Source: Bacteroidota bacterium (GTDB lineage Bacteria; Bacteroidota; Bacteroidia; Bacteroidales; FEN-979). From it: 64,000 nucleotides of DNA. Position numbers and translations under genes: made by a program. The stretch is taken from assembly GCA_026391835.1 (NCBI GenBank), contig JAPLDF010000047.1:1-64000 (forward strand), written 5' to 3'. The notes below the pieces were generated by a model that had not been told where the DNA came from, did no database searches, and was given only the letters and a program-made list of their open reading frames with translations. Shown piece after piece: positions 48,806-59,074 of this stretch (within the stretch, counting starts at the first letter, position 1; each line of letters opens with the position of its first letter).

Positions 48806-49780
48806 ATGCATTCCCTGAAATCTCTCCATCAACGGATCCGTGAAGCATTTTCCGACACGCGATTTACCCATGAACCGTTACAGCTTTACCAGCCCATCTC
48901 CTACACGCTCGACCTGGGAGGCAAAAGGCTGCGCCCGGTGCTGGTGCTGATGTCGTGTGACATCTTTGGGGGAGATATTGAAAAGGCAGTTTATCCTGCC
49001 ATGGGGGTGGAGATCTTTCACAATTTCACTCTGCTGCACGACGACATCATGGACAATGCTCCTCTGCGTCGCGGAAATGCAACAGTACACCAGAAATGGG
49101 ACACAAATACCGCCATTCTTTCGGGGGATACCATGTTTGTGATCGCTTACGAGCATGTGGCAAAAACCGATCCGGCCATGCTGCCCCAGGTGCTCGACCT
49201 GTTCAATGATACCGCCCGCAAGGTTTGTGAAGGACAACAGTACGACATGACCTTTGAAACGCAGGACAACATCACCATTCCCGATTACATGCAGATGATC
49301 CGGCTGAAGACAGCGGTACTGATTGCCTGCAGCCTTAAACTGGGCGCGATTCTCGCCAATACCGGCCAGGCAAAGGCTGAAAAAATTTATGATCTTGGCA
49401 TTGAACTCGGGCTGGCGTTCCAACTCCAGGATGATTTCCTGGACGCATTCGGCGACACCGCCAAGTTTGGAAAAGCAATCGGGGGCGACATCGCAACAAA
49501 TAAAAAGACCTTCCTGTTCATCAAAGCCTTTGAGCTCGCGAAAGGTGACACACTGGCCAACCTTTCCAATTTATTCGCCGGCAACGGGATCACCGGGCCT
49601 GAAAAAACCGAAGGGGTGCTGGAAATCTACAGGGAACTGAAAATCGACGAGCTCACCCGCATTGAAATTGAATACCATCACACCCGGGCAATGGAAATCC
49701 TGGAGTCATTTCACTTTGAACCGGCAAAGACCAGGGAAATGACCGACCTCATGCAGGAAATGCTCGGCCGTGAAAGATAA
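48806..49780 (+). CDS. Trans-type polyprenyl diphosphate synthase
   Basis: 324 residues. The first Asp-rich motif is LLHDDIMDNAPLRRGNATVH, the second is LGLAFQLQDDFLDAFGD, and GGKRLRPVLVLMSCDIFG is the conserved N-terminal block. It condenses isopentenyl diphosphate with an allylic diphosphate to make C15-C40 prenyl diphosphates for quinones or carriers; the chain length cannot be read with certainty. The whole 5' region is repeat arrays, so it is either co-transcribed with rfbA or driven by an unrecognised promoter. Confidence 0.92.
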   Translation: MHSLKSLHQRIREAFSDTRFTHEPLQLYQPISYTLDLGGKRLRPVLVLMSCDIFGGDIEKAVYPAMGVEIFHNFTLLHDDIMDNAPLRRGNATVHQKWDTNTAILSGDTMFVIAYEHVAKTDPAMLPQVLDLFNDTARKVCEGQQYDMTFETQDNITIPDYMQMIRLKTAVLIACSLKLGAILANTGQAKAEKIYDLGIELGLAFQLQDDFLDAFGDTAKFGKAIGGDIATNKKTFLFIKAFELAKGDTLANLSNLFAGNGITGPEKTEGVLEIYRELKIDELTRIEIEYHHTRAMEILESFHFEPAKTREMTDLMQEMLGRER

Positions 49781-49808
49781 ATCGTAAATCGTCAATCGTA
49801 AATCGTAT
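49779..49808. repeat. 7-bp word array (AATCGTA)
   Basis: Four AATCGTA-type words (one AATCGTC variant) begin within the TAA stop of the polyprenyl synthase gene and run into the 3' end of the convergent ABC-F gene. The same word occurs in inverse orientation inside mfd. Confidence 0.85.
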
Positions 49809-49811
49809 CCC

Positions 49812-51755
49812 CTACCCCTCCATAATCTCCAGCTCATAATTAAGTTCCTCCCACCGCTTCATTTCCCGTTCAAGCGAAACCTTAATATCCTCATATTCCT
49901 TGTAAAGGCTTCCATCCTGGATCTGTTTCTGGTGTTTTTCGGGCGAACCCAGCATACCTTCCTTCACCTTCATGCCGGCTTCAAGCCGTTCAATTTCCGA
50001 CTCGCATTTGCTGATAAGGGTTTTCACTTTGCGGATATCCTTCTCGTTTTCCTTTCGTTTTTCCCAGTTGATCTTGTTTTTTGAAACCTGGTCGGCATCG
50101 GCGGCGGCGGCGGTGTTTCGCTGGGAGGACTCGAGCTCTCTCAGCGACTGCATCCTGCGCTGTTCAAGGAAATCATAAATATCGCCGATGTATTCTTTCA
50201 TTACACCACGCCGGAACTCAAACACCCGGTTGGTTAGCCCCTGCAGGAAATCACGGTCATGCGAAACGATCAGCAGGGTGCCGTTATACTGAAGCAGCGC
50301 ACTCTTCAGCACATCCTTGGAACGCATGTCGAGGTGGTTGGTCGGCTCATCGAGGATCAGAAGGTTTGCAGGTGTCAGGAGCAATTTCGCCAGTGAAAGC
50401 CGCGACTTCTCCCCTCCCGACAGCACTTTGACCTTCTTTTCAATATCATCGCCACTGAAGAGAAACCCACCCAGGATGCCCTTGATCCGTGTCCGGATAT
50501 CTCCGATGGCAATATCATCAATGGTTTGAAATACAGTTTTTTCGGGGTCGAGGTAGTCACTTTGGTTTTGTGCATAGTATCCAGTCACAATATTGTGCCC
50601 GTACTTAAGTTCTCCGGAGAAATCAACAAGCCCGGTAATAACCTTCGACAACGTTGTTTTGCCCTCCCCGTTCTTTCCGACAAATGCGATCCGGTCATTC
50701 TTGATGACCGAAAAGTTGAGGTCGTTCAGCACCCGTTTTTGCGGGTAATCCTTGCAGAGTTTGATCGCTTCGAGGATGATCTTCCCCGAATGCGGCGCAG
50801 GCGGAAAACGAAAACGGATACCCGACTCATCCACCATGTCTATCTCGACAAGGTCGATCTTGTCGAGGAGCTTGATGCGCGACTGCACCTGCTTGGCCTT
50901 GGTGGCTTTGGAACGGAACCGCTCCACAAAGCGCTCAATCTGCTTTATCTGCCGCTGCTGGTTGTTGTGTGTCGCAAGCTGGCTCTCCATGCGCTCTTCA
51001 CGCATCAGCACGTATTCCGAATAATTCGCCTTATAATCGTAGATCTTGCCAAGGGATATCTCGATCGACCGTTTGGTTACATTGTCAAGAAATGCACGGT
51101 CATGGGAAACAAGGACAACCGCTCCTTTATAGTTTTCAAGAAACTCCTCCAGCCACTGGATCGAATCGATATCCAGGTGATTTGTCGGCTCATCCAGTAA
51201 AATCACATCGTGCTGCTGGAGTAAAATTTTGGCAATTTCCACGCGCATCTGCCAGCCACTGCTGAAAGTTGCCATTTTCCTGCCAAACTCCTCACGCTCA
51301 AATCCGAGCCCCAGCAGCACCTTTTCGATGTTGACATGGATTCCCTGCCCGCCGATCAGATGATACCGGTCAAGGGCATCGGAATGCTTCCTGATCAGCT
51401 TGTGATAACTGTCCGACTCATAATCTTCACGCTCGCCAATCTGCTTTTCAAATTCATTGATCATTTTCTCAAGCTGAACCACTTCGCTGAAGGCGTTCAT
51501 GGTCTCTTCCATCACAGAACGGCCGCTTTGCGACTCCATCTCCTGCGGCAAATAGCCGACCGAATAGCCGTCGGGCAGGATCACATCGCCTTCGTCGGCT
51601 TTTTGAAGCCCCTTGATGATTTTCAGCAAAGTCGATTTTCCTGCGCCGTTTTTTCCGACAAGGCCAATCCTGTCTTTGTCGTTGATGATGAATGAAACAT
51701 GGTCGAACAGTGATTCGCCGCCAAACTGAATGGAAAGGTTGTTGATTGAGATCAT
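49812..51755 (-). CDS. ABC-F family ATP-binding protein
   Basis: 647 residues from MISINNLSIQFGGESLF; a TTG three codons upstream is possible. There are two ABC domains: Walker A GLVGKNGAGKSTLLKI and AFVGKNGEGKTTLSKV; signature sequences TFSSGWQMRVEIAKIL and LSGGEKSRLSLAKLL; Walker B DVILLDEPTNHLD and LLILDEPTNHLD. The linker between them is Arg/Lys-rich (RFVERFRSKATKAKQVQSRI), and the C-terminus (about 560-647) is a coiled coil. There are no membrane segments. ABC-F proteins act on ribosomes (translation factors or antibiotic protection). Confidence 0.93.
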   Translation of the reverse strand: MISINNLSIQFGGESLFDHVSFIINDKDRIGLVGKNGAGKSTLLKIIKGLQKADEGDVILPDGYSVGYLPQEMESQSGRSVMEETMNAFSEVVQLEKMINEFEKQIGEREDYESDSYHKLIRKHSDALDRYHLIGGQGIHVNIEKVLLGLGFEREEFGRKMATFSSGWQMRVEIAKILLQQHDVILLDEPTNHLDIDSIQWLEEFLENYKGAVVLVSHDRAFLDNVTKRSIEISLGKIYDYKANYSEYVLMREERMESQLATHNNQQRQIKQIERFVERFRSKATKAKQVQSRIKLLDKIDLVEIDMVDESGIRFRFPPAPHSGKIILEAIKLCKDYPQKRVLNDLNFSVIKNDRIAFVGKNGEGKTTLSKVITGLVDFSGELKYGHNIVTGYYAQNQSDYLDPEKTVFQTIDDIAIGDIRTRIKGILGGFLFSGDDIEKKVKVLSGGEKSRLSLAKLLLTPANLLILDEPTNHLDMRSKDVLKSALLQYNGTLLIVSHDRDFLQGLTNRVFEFRRGVMKEYIGDIYDFLEQRRMQSLRELESSQRNTAAAADADQVSKNKINWEKRKENEKDIRKVKTLISKCESEIERLEAGMKVKEGMLGSPEKHQKQIQDGSLYKEYEDIKVSLEREMKRWEELNYELEIMEG

Positions 51756-51761
51756 AGATTG

Positions 51762-51769
51762 CAAAGATA
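51762..51769 (-). promoter_or_regulatory. -7 promoter box of the ABC-F gene, near-leaderless
   Basis: TATCTTTG on the minus strand matches TAnnTTTG and ends six bases before the ATG, so the transcript leader would be only a couple of bases long, as proposed for lysC. Confidence 0.45.
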
Positions 51770-51804
51770 AGAATAGATGGTTGATAAACTACCTCACCCT
51801 GACG

Positions 51805-51851
51805 CTCTCCTGAAGGAGAGGGAAACTCCCCTTCTCCTTCAGGAGAAGGGG
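51805..51851. repeat. Double palindromic repeat (CTCTCCT-AGGAGAG and CCCCTTCTCCT-AGGAGAAGGGG)
   Basis: Two adjacent perfect hairpins with 7-bp and 11-bp stems and 2-base loops, followed by CCGGGGGATGAG. It is the same dispersed repeat type as 2682-2704. It lies between the ABC-F promoter and the 3' hairpins of the first giant gene. Confidence 0.8.
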
Positions 51852-51880
51852 CCGGGGGATGAGATGATCCGGCGGGCCGG

Positions 51881-51915
51881 TAAAAGAAAAGGGCTGACCA
51901 TCGGCCAGCCCTTTC
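51881..51915 (-). terminator. Terminator of the first giant T9SS gene
   Basis: On the minus strand AAAGGGCTG pairs with CAGCCCTTT and is followed by TCTTTTA. A nearly identical copy follows the second giant gene at 59028-59062. Confidence 0.7.
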
Positions 51916-51926
51916 CAGGATATGTA

Positions 51927-51970
51927 TGGGCGGCTTCCAAGCCGCCCATCAGGCGGCTTCCAAGCCGCCC
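51927..51970. repeat. Twin GGGCGGCTT-AAGCCGCCC hairpins
   Basis: Two consecutive palindromes with 9-base arms (the second with its 5' end shortened) stand between the stop codon of the first giant gene and its terminator. The second giant gene has the same twin arrangement at 59075-59128. Confidence 0.8.
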
Positions 51971-51978
51971 GTACAGAA

Positions 51979-54900
51979 CTAGTGCGTCACAGTGATCTTC
52001 ACCGTACGGGTACCTCCGTTGGTAGCAACCTTTACGAAGTATACGCCGGTCTTGATGGCAGAAACGTTGATCTTCGCGGTTTTTGCATCAACATTGCTGC
52101 TGGTGTATACCGTCTGACCTACGAAATTCATGACATCAACACTGGTGATGGTGTAATCGCTCTTGATATTCACGATTTCAGTCGCAGGGTTAGGATAGAT
52201 CATGATCTGTCTGTTGGCCAGGTCATTCAGACCAACTGCGAAGAATGGAACCATGATGGTATCGGTAGCAGGTTCGCATATGATGTCGCTGTTTGCAGAA
52301 TTCTTGTACAAAACAGTCACAAAATATCTGAAGGTGCTGCCATCAGGAGTTGAAGCAGGATATGTATCAACATAGGTAGTCTGCGTTACAGGGGTGGCGC
52401 CATTCAGAATTGCATAAGGAGCAATACCTGTTCCGCTGGTCCTGTATACATTGTATCCAAGGAGGACACTGCTGTCGGCAACACTACCGTTATCGTTAAT
52501 ACTTACCTGGTTGGTGCTGAGATAAGCCGGGTGATTGTTAACACCGGTTGCAACTCTTGTATTGGCCAACGTTTGGAGTTCATTTACATAAACTTTCCTT
52601 GGTTGTACAAGATCCATTTTGTCGCCGGCAGGGATTTCGATATACAGATCCTGGAGGAAGTCACCGATTGTTGAGGCAACGAATCCGGAATAAGTAGGCA
52701 GAACACCGTGTACGGAAACTCCGTCAGGACCGATATTGTCGGCAGAGAAGCAAGGATATGCATCAGTTGCTGAATTGCTCAGCGGCTCGAGCATGATCCC
52801 GATCAGTTTGCCACCAACACCTGCAATGTTTCCAAGGAGAACGTTGTTTTCCCATTTGTCATCACCAGTCGTGGTTAAAGGTCCGAGGGTAGCCAGTTCG
52901 GTAAATGTAGTCCAATCCACAACGTGGATTTTGTACTGCCAGATACCGGTTGTTCCCCATGATGCATGGTGGAAATTGATCTTGTTCAGCGAAGCGTCAG
53001 GATAAGTGGCGAGATCGTAAACAACTCCGTATGCATTGTTGTAAGCCTGGAAGTAACCATTATCAGGTGTACCTGACCATTGGAACAGTTTTTTCAGTAC
53101 GGTTGGAACCGTGCTGACGCAGTTCGGGGCTGTCCAGGTAAGGGTGGTGGTGTAGTGTGACTGTGCAGCATGGAGAGCTGTAGCAGGTGTGCAGATACCA
53201 TAAGCATGGATGTTGTCAACATACCAGTGGAGGATGTCAGCTGAGTTAACACCATTGGCTACAAAGCGGATCCGGAAGGCTTTACCCTTAACGGCGCTGA
53301 TGTCAATGTGCTTTGATACCCAGTTGGTCGAACCGTTGTTGGTAACTTCCAGTTTCTGGTGCCATGAGCCACCGTATTGAATATCGATGGTCAACTTCTC
53401 TTTACCGGTATTGTTGCGGTCGATCAGTTTCAGGTCGAAATCAAGCCAGATTTTGGCGCAGGTCCAGGCTGAAGCGTCGATAACTTCGCTCTTCAGTTCC
53501 TGTGAGTAGTTGGCGATAGCAGGCTGCCATGTAAAGTCGGCGCAAGGAGCAGGATTACCGATACCGGTATTCATTGTCCAATGTCCAACAGGCGACCAGT
53601 TCTGGAACAAATATGTTCCGAGATCCCATGGTTCGTAGAATGGCAGTGGCGCACCGCAGTTCAGCGTAACGGTCTTCTCACCGGCAGTGTTGCCAAGTGA
53701 TTCACCAAACTGACCCGGGAAACCATAGCTGGTAAGGTCATACCTGGCCTTTACCTCATATTTGTATGTACCGGGATCGCGTCCGTAGTCATAATAGGTA
53801 ATGGAATCCTGGTGTGGGTTCCTGTGGATGAAAGCACCATCACGATAGATGTTGTAGCCAACGAGTCCAACTGGTGTTGAACCGCCACCTGTACCACCTG
53901 ACCAGTCTCCAATTTCAGTTGCCCAGATCCAAACCACGGAAGTACCCTGGTTCAACCCGATCAATCCTAATTTTGTACCAACCTGTCCGCAACCTAAACC
54001 GCCTGCAGGACCATTGATGTTGGTAGATGCATTATCGTGTACAATACCGGTGTTGGTAAGGGTAGTACCGGTAATTTTCCATTTCTGGTATTCATCTCCT
54101 GTTCCAGCTGCACCCTGTCCATGGAGCCAGAGGTAAGGACCACCGGTTGTCTGGTTTTCCCAGGCGGAACCGTAGATACTTACAACAGCAGGGCCGGTAG
54201 CAATGGTCGCGCCGGTTGTGATATTGACAAGATACATATCCGTCCAGCCACCGCACCATAATCCATTGTTTGTAGGATCGTATGCGATGTGGCGAACAGC
54301 AGGAACCGAGGTAGGAATGGTAGCAACCAAAGTCTTGGCTACAAAGTCCATTTTGTAAATAGAAGCTGCATTTGAACCACCATACATAAACTGGGTTCCG
54401 TCATATGCGAGGTCGCGGATGGCGGTTACACCGGGGATGCTGAATGATTCGATCAAAGCACCTGTCGTAGCCTGGTATTTGAAGAACCAGGGTGGGCCTG
54501 CACTCCATGAAGTTGAATAGATAAAGTCACCAACGATTTCAACACCTGCCTGACCGGCACCTGAGCCAGCCCAGCCATACAGCACATCCCAGAGGGCGTC
54601 GCTGTTGTCGGCGTTTGTTGTATTCTTCATGGTGAAAATATACGGGGAGAACTCAGCATTGGTATTGGGGAATTCAGTACGCTGGGTCATGCCAAGGATT
54701 TCAGGAGCATCGGTCATTGTAACCGGCTTCTTCCAGGTCAGGTAAGCATTGCACTCAATGCCAGTGGCCGTAAGGTCACGAGCAGGATAGAGGAAATGCG
54801 ACGTGAAGGTCACACAGATCTGCGGGCTGTAGCCACTGCCGTAAACGGCCTTGACACAAGCCTGGTAGGTCTGGCCATAAACCACCTGGTTCGGCGGAAT

Positions 54901-57900
54901 GTTGTAGGTCGTATCCGGGGTGAAAGCACTCAGCGTATTGTTCAGGTAGAAATTGTACCCGATAACGCAAGGATTCGGACCGGTAGTTCCGTCGGTGCTG
55001 ACAATTTTCACGTTGTCAATGTACCATCCGTCAATATCCACTGAACTAACACCGGCTGCATGGAAACGAACCTTGAAGGCGGGGTTGTGGGTCTGTGAAG
55101 TGATGTCAAGGGATTCTGATGTCCATGGAATGTTTACACCGCTTGAATTGTCGTAGGTTTTCAGCACTGTCCAGGTTGTACCGTTCCAGAGCTCAACAGC
55201 CATCGTATTCAGGTTGGTTGTTCCATAGTTATCGAGGAAGATGTCATATTTGAACTTCATCTGCGGTGCATGAACACCAGCAAGTGATTTACTTGTCAGA
55301 TACTGATCATAGTTGCTGACGGTCGGTGTCCAGTTGAAGAAAGCCGAAGGAGCAGGGTTACCTGTACCTGCAGACATCTGCCAGTTGGTACCACCTGAAA
55401 TTACCCATGCATTGGTTGCAAAGCCGGTTGAGAAATTTTCATCAAGCTGATAAACCATCGCTCTCGGAGGGCTCCATGTAGCATGCAGACTCTGATCATT
55501 CACAACCAGGTTGGTAGCCGGGGCTGCATCCTGGAGTAACATGACGTTGTATGAAGCATCACCGTTGATCACAATATTCTGTGTATAAACCGGGTATGTA
55601 AAGCGGATCACTGTTAAGGTGTAATTCCCTTTCCATACATTGGTAAAATGCACACAACCTGAAGTATCAGTTGTTTTGGTATAATTGGTGTCAGGATAGT
55701 TTGTGTTTACAAGTTTAACCACGGTACCGGCCTTGGGATTGGCGGCACAGGTGAGGGTGGCACAAACGTTCACATTGGCAATCCAGCATTTTCCAATTAC
55801 ATTGGAGAAAGTAGCTGCTGAAGGACGCTGTCCCGGAGGGGAGTAAATAGCTTTAACAGCCCAGCGGTAAGCGGCACATGGCAGGGTAGGCCAGCCATTG
55901 TCAACGGTTGTGTTGACGTTGCCTGTCCAGATGGACGTCCATGCTGCAGGAGTACCTTCTTCGCCTTGTTTCAGTCGCCATACCTGGTAGCTCATCGTGC
56001 TGTTGGTAGGCTGTGTTCCGTTGATTTTGAAAGGAACACCCTGGTTGTAGGTTGCATTGATCGGTGTATAACCACCAACAGTACCGGTGTATAACAGGCC
56101 ATTGCCTGTTGTCGGGGTATTGTTGATTGTTACGTACGGGCACCATGGGCCGGAAGCGATTGTTCCTGAAGCATTGAACTCAACCCAGTAATTTCCGGCA
56201 GGCAGTGTAAGACCTGTTGTATTGACAACCAGTTTCATAATTGGACGCTGGTTGTTGCCTGTTACATTCACACGGTAAATGTTGGTGAATGAAGAGCTGG
56301 AAAGCCTGTTTGTGGTAGTATCACCCCAAACAACGGTTGTACCGGGCTGGCCGGGGATCCCGTTGAGGATACGGCAGTAGGCAGCCGTAAATGAAGAGGT
56401 GGTTGTTGATCCGGTCTGGTAGCCGTAAAATTCGAGGGAAGTAACATTCCATGCTGTTCCGGTTACGCTGAAATCATCAGCAATACGGTAATAAGCTGCA
56501 TGGTTTACGTTGCTGCCATATCCCGTGAGGGGAGCCTGGAGCATACTCTCGTCAGCACCGCCAAAACCTGTTCCCACACCGGTGATCATCGGACCGTTAT
56601 CAAACAACACGGAAGCAGGAGCATCGGTAGGATTAACTGTACCAAGGTCGCTTGTTGAACCAACTCCGTTATCTGTCAGCTCCTGGTTGGTAGCGGCAGT
56701 GTAAGTGAATTGCTGAGCAACATTGTTATTCTGCATGGTTGACCATTCGATAGGCTCGGTACGGGCAACACCTTCGTAACCGGTAACAGTGGTAACCGGG
56801 GTTTGATAGATAAGGCCATTTACTGCACCTGCAGTGATGATTTCCTTATTGGATGAGGAGTTGTCGGCCAAAATCGGACCGCCAACACCCTGCAGGATCG
56901 CACGCATCATGAAATTGCCAGCGGCAGGAATCCAGGGAGCACCACCGGTAACAAATTTCGCATAGCTGCGGAGTTGGGTATTGGTTAAATCAACACCGAG
57001 TCCGGCTGCCTGCGGGGGAATGCCACCCTGTTTCATCACCAGGTAGAAATCGCCTGAGTTGATGGTGATGGGAGCTGCAAATGAGAAGTCAACCCAGCCA
57101 AAAGCATTGGCTGTAACTTCAACACTGTCAATTTTTGTTCCCGGTAAGCCACCAGCTCCGTCGGCTTTGTAAGCCATCATCATGAACTTGGTAAGCGGGA
57201 ATACGGTCGTGGTAGGATAATTTGCAACAGTTCCAAGGTTTACTTTACCACCAATCAATTTTACCGGCCATCCCAGGGGGGTGAATTTCAGTGCATTGAG
57301 GTTGTTGGCAGTAGCCCAGATGGCGAAGTTATCCTGTGTACCATCATCATAGATCATCTGGTACAGTCCCTGGGGAACTCCCCAGTTGAGGTTAACAGCT
57401 GTAGGTGTGGTCGGATTGTTCAAAGCAGCTGTGAACGGTCCCGGAGGAACGGCAGTAGGCAGCAATGCGGCATCCAGTGAAGCTGTAGTACCGGCGGTCA
57501 GGGTGATTGTTGATACTAAGTCGTCAAAACCGGTTTTCCCGATTACGATAGGCTGGGTGCCAACTACAGGAAGCAAACCGGTAAGATAAACACCGCCGGC
57601 AGTTGAGTACCATGTGGTCTGGTTTGGAGGATTACCAATTTTAATCGTAGCGCCAACAAGGAAGTTTCCGGTTGAAGCATCGGTAACAACACCGCCGGCT
57701 TTTGGTGGCAGGAGCATTGCAACATTCAAAGTTGTCGTAACACCACCAACAATGGCTGCAGTGCCGTTATAGGGAACAAAACCGGTTGCGGTAACAGTAA
57801 CGTTTACGGTGCCGGCATTCAGGTTAGGAATTGAATAGAAACCGGCGGCGTTGGTAAGTACCGGGGGAAGCGCATTCACCACAACAGAAGCATTGGCAAT

Positions 57901-58548
57901 CGGAGCTCCGCCGGAAGCACTGGTAACAGTGCCGGCCAGGGTACCCAAAGCAATACCATTCAGGTGTGCGAAGTCAAGATAGCAGTCGTTCCCGTAATAA
58001 GATGTGAACAGGAAGCCGATTCTCAGGTTTGCCTGATTTCCGGCAGCTGCCGGGAGCATGATGGTATGGATCTTCCAACCGGTTGAACCGTCATAACGGT
58101 TAACCTGTGTTCCGGCTGTAGTCCAGGTTGATCCACCATTTGTTGAGAACTGAACCTGTACATTGTCAGGATTTCCCGTGTAACCAGGATCATGGTAGAA
58201 GGCAAAATCAACAGACGCACCGGCATAACCAACGGTAGACGTGCCCGCGGTCCGATAAAGTCGTGTTGATGAGGTGCCTGAGCCACTGATCGAAAACGAG
58301 TTGTACTTGACAAAATAGGAGCCGTTATAGGCTGCCGCAACAACAGGATAACCAGCTGAACCACCCAGAACGTATGTTATTCCAAGTGTTGTACCGGTTA
58401 CCTGGGCTGTTGCCCAGTTGGCAGGAATAGCCCCGCCATTCTCCCAGCTCTCGGTCAGCAGAACAGTCTGCGACCTGGCCTGAGGTGCAATCATAAAAGC
58501 CATTGCTAAAACCAACAGCATCATGACCATCTTTGTAACATTTTTCAT
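51979..58548 (-). CDS. Giant T9SS-secreted multidomain adhesin-like protein A
   Basis: 2189 residues. The order is: signal peptide (about 1-27, ending APQARSQ); choice-of-anchor-J-type jelly roll (about 28-195, LLTESWENGGAIPANWATAQ); two or three carboxypeptidase-regulatory-like beta domains (about 200-375); a GEVED-like/Fn3 block; an about 245-residue block absent from protein B; Fn3 and further anchor-J modules; an internal beta-propeller-like cassette (about 1280-1555); another anchor-J module (GNPAPCADFTWQP); a C-terminal variable cassette; and a T9SS type A sorting domain from IMIYPNPATEIVNIKS to the end. No catalytic motif was seen. It is probably a surface or matrix protein, paralogous to the next gene. 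Confidence 0.9.
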   Translation of the reverse strand: MKNVTKMVMMLLVLAMAFMIAPQARSQTVLLTESWENGGAIPANWATAQVTGTTLGITYVLGGSAGYPVVAAAYNGSYFVKYNSFSISGSGTSSTRLYRTAGTSTVGYAGASVDFAFYHDPGYTGNPDNVQVQFSTNGGSTWTTAGTQVNRYDGSTGWKIHTIMLPAAAGNQANLRIGFLFTSYYGNDCYLDFAHLNGIALGTLAGTVTSASGGAPIANASVVVNALPPVLTNAAGFYSIPNLNAGTVNVTVTATGFVPYNGTAAIVGGVTTTLNVAMLLPPKAGGVVTDASTGNFLVGATIKIGNPPNQTTWYSTAGGVYLTGLLPVVGTQPIVIGKTGFDDLVSTITLTAGTTASLDAALLPTAVPPGPFTAALNNPTTPTAVNLNWGVPQGLYQMIYDDGTQDNFAIWATANNLNALKFTPLGWPVKLIGGKVNLGTVANYPTTTVFPLTKFMMMAYKADGAGGLPGTKIDSVEVTANAFGWVDFSFAAPITINSGDFYLVMKQGGIPPQAAGLGVDLTNTQLRSYAKFVTGGAPWIPAAGNFMMRAILQGVGGPILADNSSSNKEIITAGAVNGLIYQTPVTTVTGYEGVARTEPIEWSTMQNNNVAQQFTYTAATNQELTDNGVGSTSDLGTVNPTDAPASVLFDNGPMITGVGTGFGGADESMLQAPLTGYGSNVNHAAYYRIADDFSVTGTAWNVTSLEFYGYQTGSTTTSSFTAAYCRILNGIPGQPGTTVVWGDTTTNRLSSSSFTNIYRVNVTGNNQRPIMKLVVNTTGLTLPAGNYWVEFNASGTIASGPWCPYVTINNTPTTGNGLLYTGTVGGYTPINATYNQGVPFKINGTQPTNSTMSYQVWRLKQGEEGTPAAWTSIWTGNVNTTVDNGWPTLPCAAYRWAVKAIYSPPGQRPSAATFSNVIGKCWIANVNVCATLTCAANPKAGTVVKLVNTNYPDTNYTKTTDTSGCVHFTNVWKGNYTLTVIRFTYPVYTQNIVINGDASYNVMLLQDAAPATNLVVNDQSLHATWSPPRAMVYQLDENFSTGFATNAWVISGGTNWQMSAGTGNPAPSAFFNWTPTVSNYDQYLTSKSLAGVHAPQMKFKYDIFLDNYGTTNLNTMAVELWNGTTWTVLKTYDNSSGVNIPWTSESLDITSQTHNPAFKVRFHAAGVSSVDIDGWYIDNVKIVSTDGTTGPNPCVIGYNFYLNNTLSAFTPDTTYNIPPNQVVYGQTYQACVKAVYGSGYSPQICVTFTSHFLYPARDLTATGIECNAYLTWKKPVTMTDAPEILGMTQRTEFPNTNAEFSPYIFTMKNTTNADNSDALWDVLYGWAGSGAGQAGVEIVGDFIYSTSWSAGPPWFFKYQATTGALIESFSIPGVTAIRDLAYDGTQFMYGGSNAASIYKMDFVAKTLVATIPTSVPAVRHIAYDPTNNGLWCGGWTDMYLVNITTGATIATGPAVVSIYGSAWENQTTGGPYLWLHGQGAAGTGDEYQKWKITGTTLTNTGIVHDNASTNINGPAGGLGCGQVGTKLGLIGLNQGTSVVWIWATEIGDWSGGTGGGSTPVGLVGYNIYRDGAFIHRNPHQDSITYYDYGRDPGTYKYEVKARYDLTSYGFPGQFGESLGNTAGEKTVTLNCGAPLPFYEPWDLGTYLFQNWSPVGHWTMNTGIGNPAPCADFTWQPAIANYSQELKSEVIDASAWTCAKIWLDFDLKLIDRNNTGKEKLTIDIQYGGSWHQKLEVTNNGSTNWVSKHIDISAVKGKAFRIRFVANGVNSADILHWYVDNIHAYGICTPATALHAAQSHYTTTLTWTAPNCVSTVPTVLKKLFQWSGTPDNGYFQAYNNAYGVVYDLATYPDASLNKINFHHASWGTTGIWQYKIHVVDWTTFTELATLGPLTTTGDDKWENNVLLGNIAGVGGKLIGIMLEPLSNSATDAYPCFSADNIGPDGVSVHGVLPTYSGFVASTIGDFLQDLYIEIPAGDKMDLVQPRKVYVNELQTLANTRVATGVNNHPAYLSTNQVSINDNGSVADSSVLLGYNVYRTSGTGIAPYAILNGATPVTQTTYVDTYPASTPDGSTFRYFVTVLYKNSANSDIICEPATDTIMVPFFAVGLNDLANRQIMIYPNPATEIVNIKSDYTITSVDVMNFVGQTVYTSSNVDAKTAKINVSAIKTGVYFVKVATNGGTRTVKITVTH

Positions 58549-58596
58549 AGAGATGAATTTAGGTTAATAATGATTACGAATGAATAAATATAAGGG

Positions 58597-58616
58597 TATC
58601 AATAAACTTATTGATA
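58597..58616. promoter_or_regulatory. 20-bp palindrome upstream of giant gene A
   Basis: TATCAATAA-AC-TTATTGATA has perfect 9-base arms and lies 49-68 bases upstream of the ATG. It is a candidate binding site for a dimeric regulator. Confidence 0.4.
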
Positions 58617-58920
58617 TATATAGGGAAAAAGCATTCACATTTAAAGATATTTAATGATAATACAAAAACCAGCCATAATAAACATTACGCTGATTATCAG
58701 TAGTTAAAACAATTACATTCATTTTTATCTCCATGCAAAGATAAACACAAAATTTAATTTTTGTAAAAATCGTGATAATTTTTACATCTAATTTGATATT
58801 TGAATCCGTCACTCATAAAAACCAGATCCGGCAAATAAAATCCAATCTTTTTCCATTGTTAATCCATACAGAAAAACCAGGTGAGGCATTTGTCCTGACT
58901 TCTGACATTTAGTGAGGTAC

Positions 58921-58965
58921 ACCGCGAGGTACGAGGTACGAATGACGAAGTACGAATGACGAAGA
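58921..58965. repeat. 7-bp word array (GTACGAA / TGACGAA)
   Basis: About five alternating 7-base words (GTACGAG, GTACGAA, TGACGAA). Partly inverse words follow at about 58990-59017, giving an imperfect inverted repeat like the other arrays. Confidence 0.75.
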
Positions 58966-59027
58966 ACAAAGGATGGGATTAGCAGGCCGTTGTTCGTCTT
59001 TCGAACTTTGTACTTCCCACCGACCGG

Positions 59028-59062
59028 TAAAAGAAAAGGGCTGACCAACGGCCAGCCCTTTC
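59028..59062 (-). terminator. Terminator of the second giant T9SS gene
   Basis: On the minus strand AAAGGGCTG pairs with CAGCCCTTT, then TCTTTTA. It differs from the copy at 51881-51915 by only one loop base. Confidence 0.7.
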
Positions 59063-59074
59063 CAGGGTATGAAG

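Larger units (their letters stand above)
58549..59027. other. AT-rich intergenic region between the two giant genes
   Basis: About 480 bases without a gene. It holds a perfect palindrome TATCAATAA-AC-TTATTGATA (58597-58616), an inverted pair GTAAAAAT / ATTTTTAC (58763-58785), and a word array at 58921-58965. The palindrome is about 50-70 bases upstream of the giant A start and may be an operator. Promoter boxes are not clear. Confidence 0.5.
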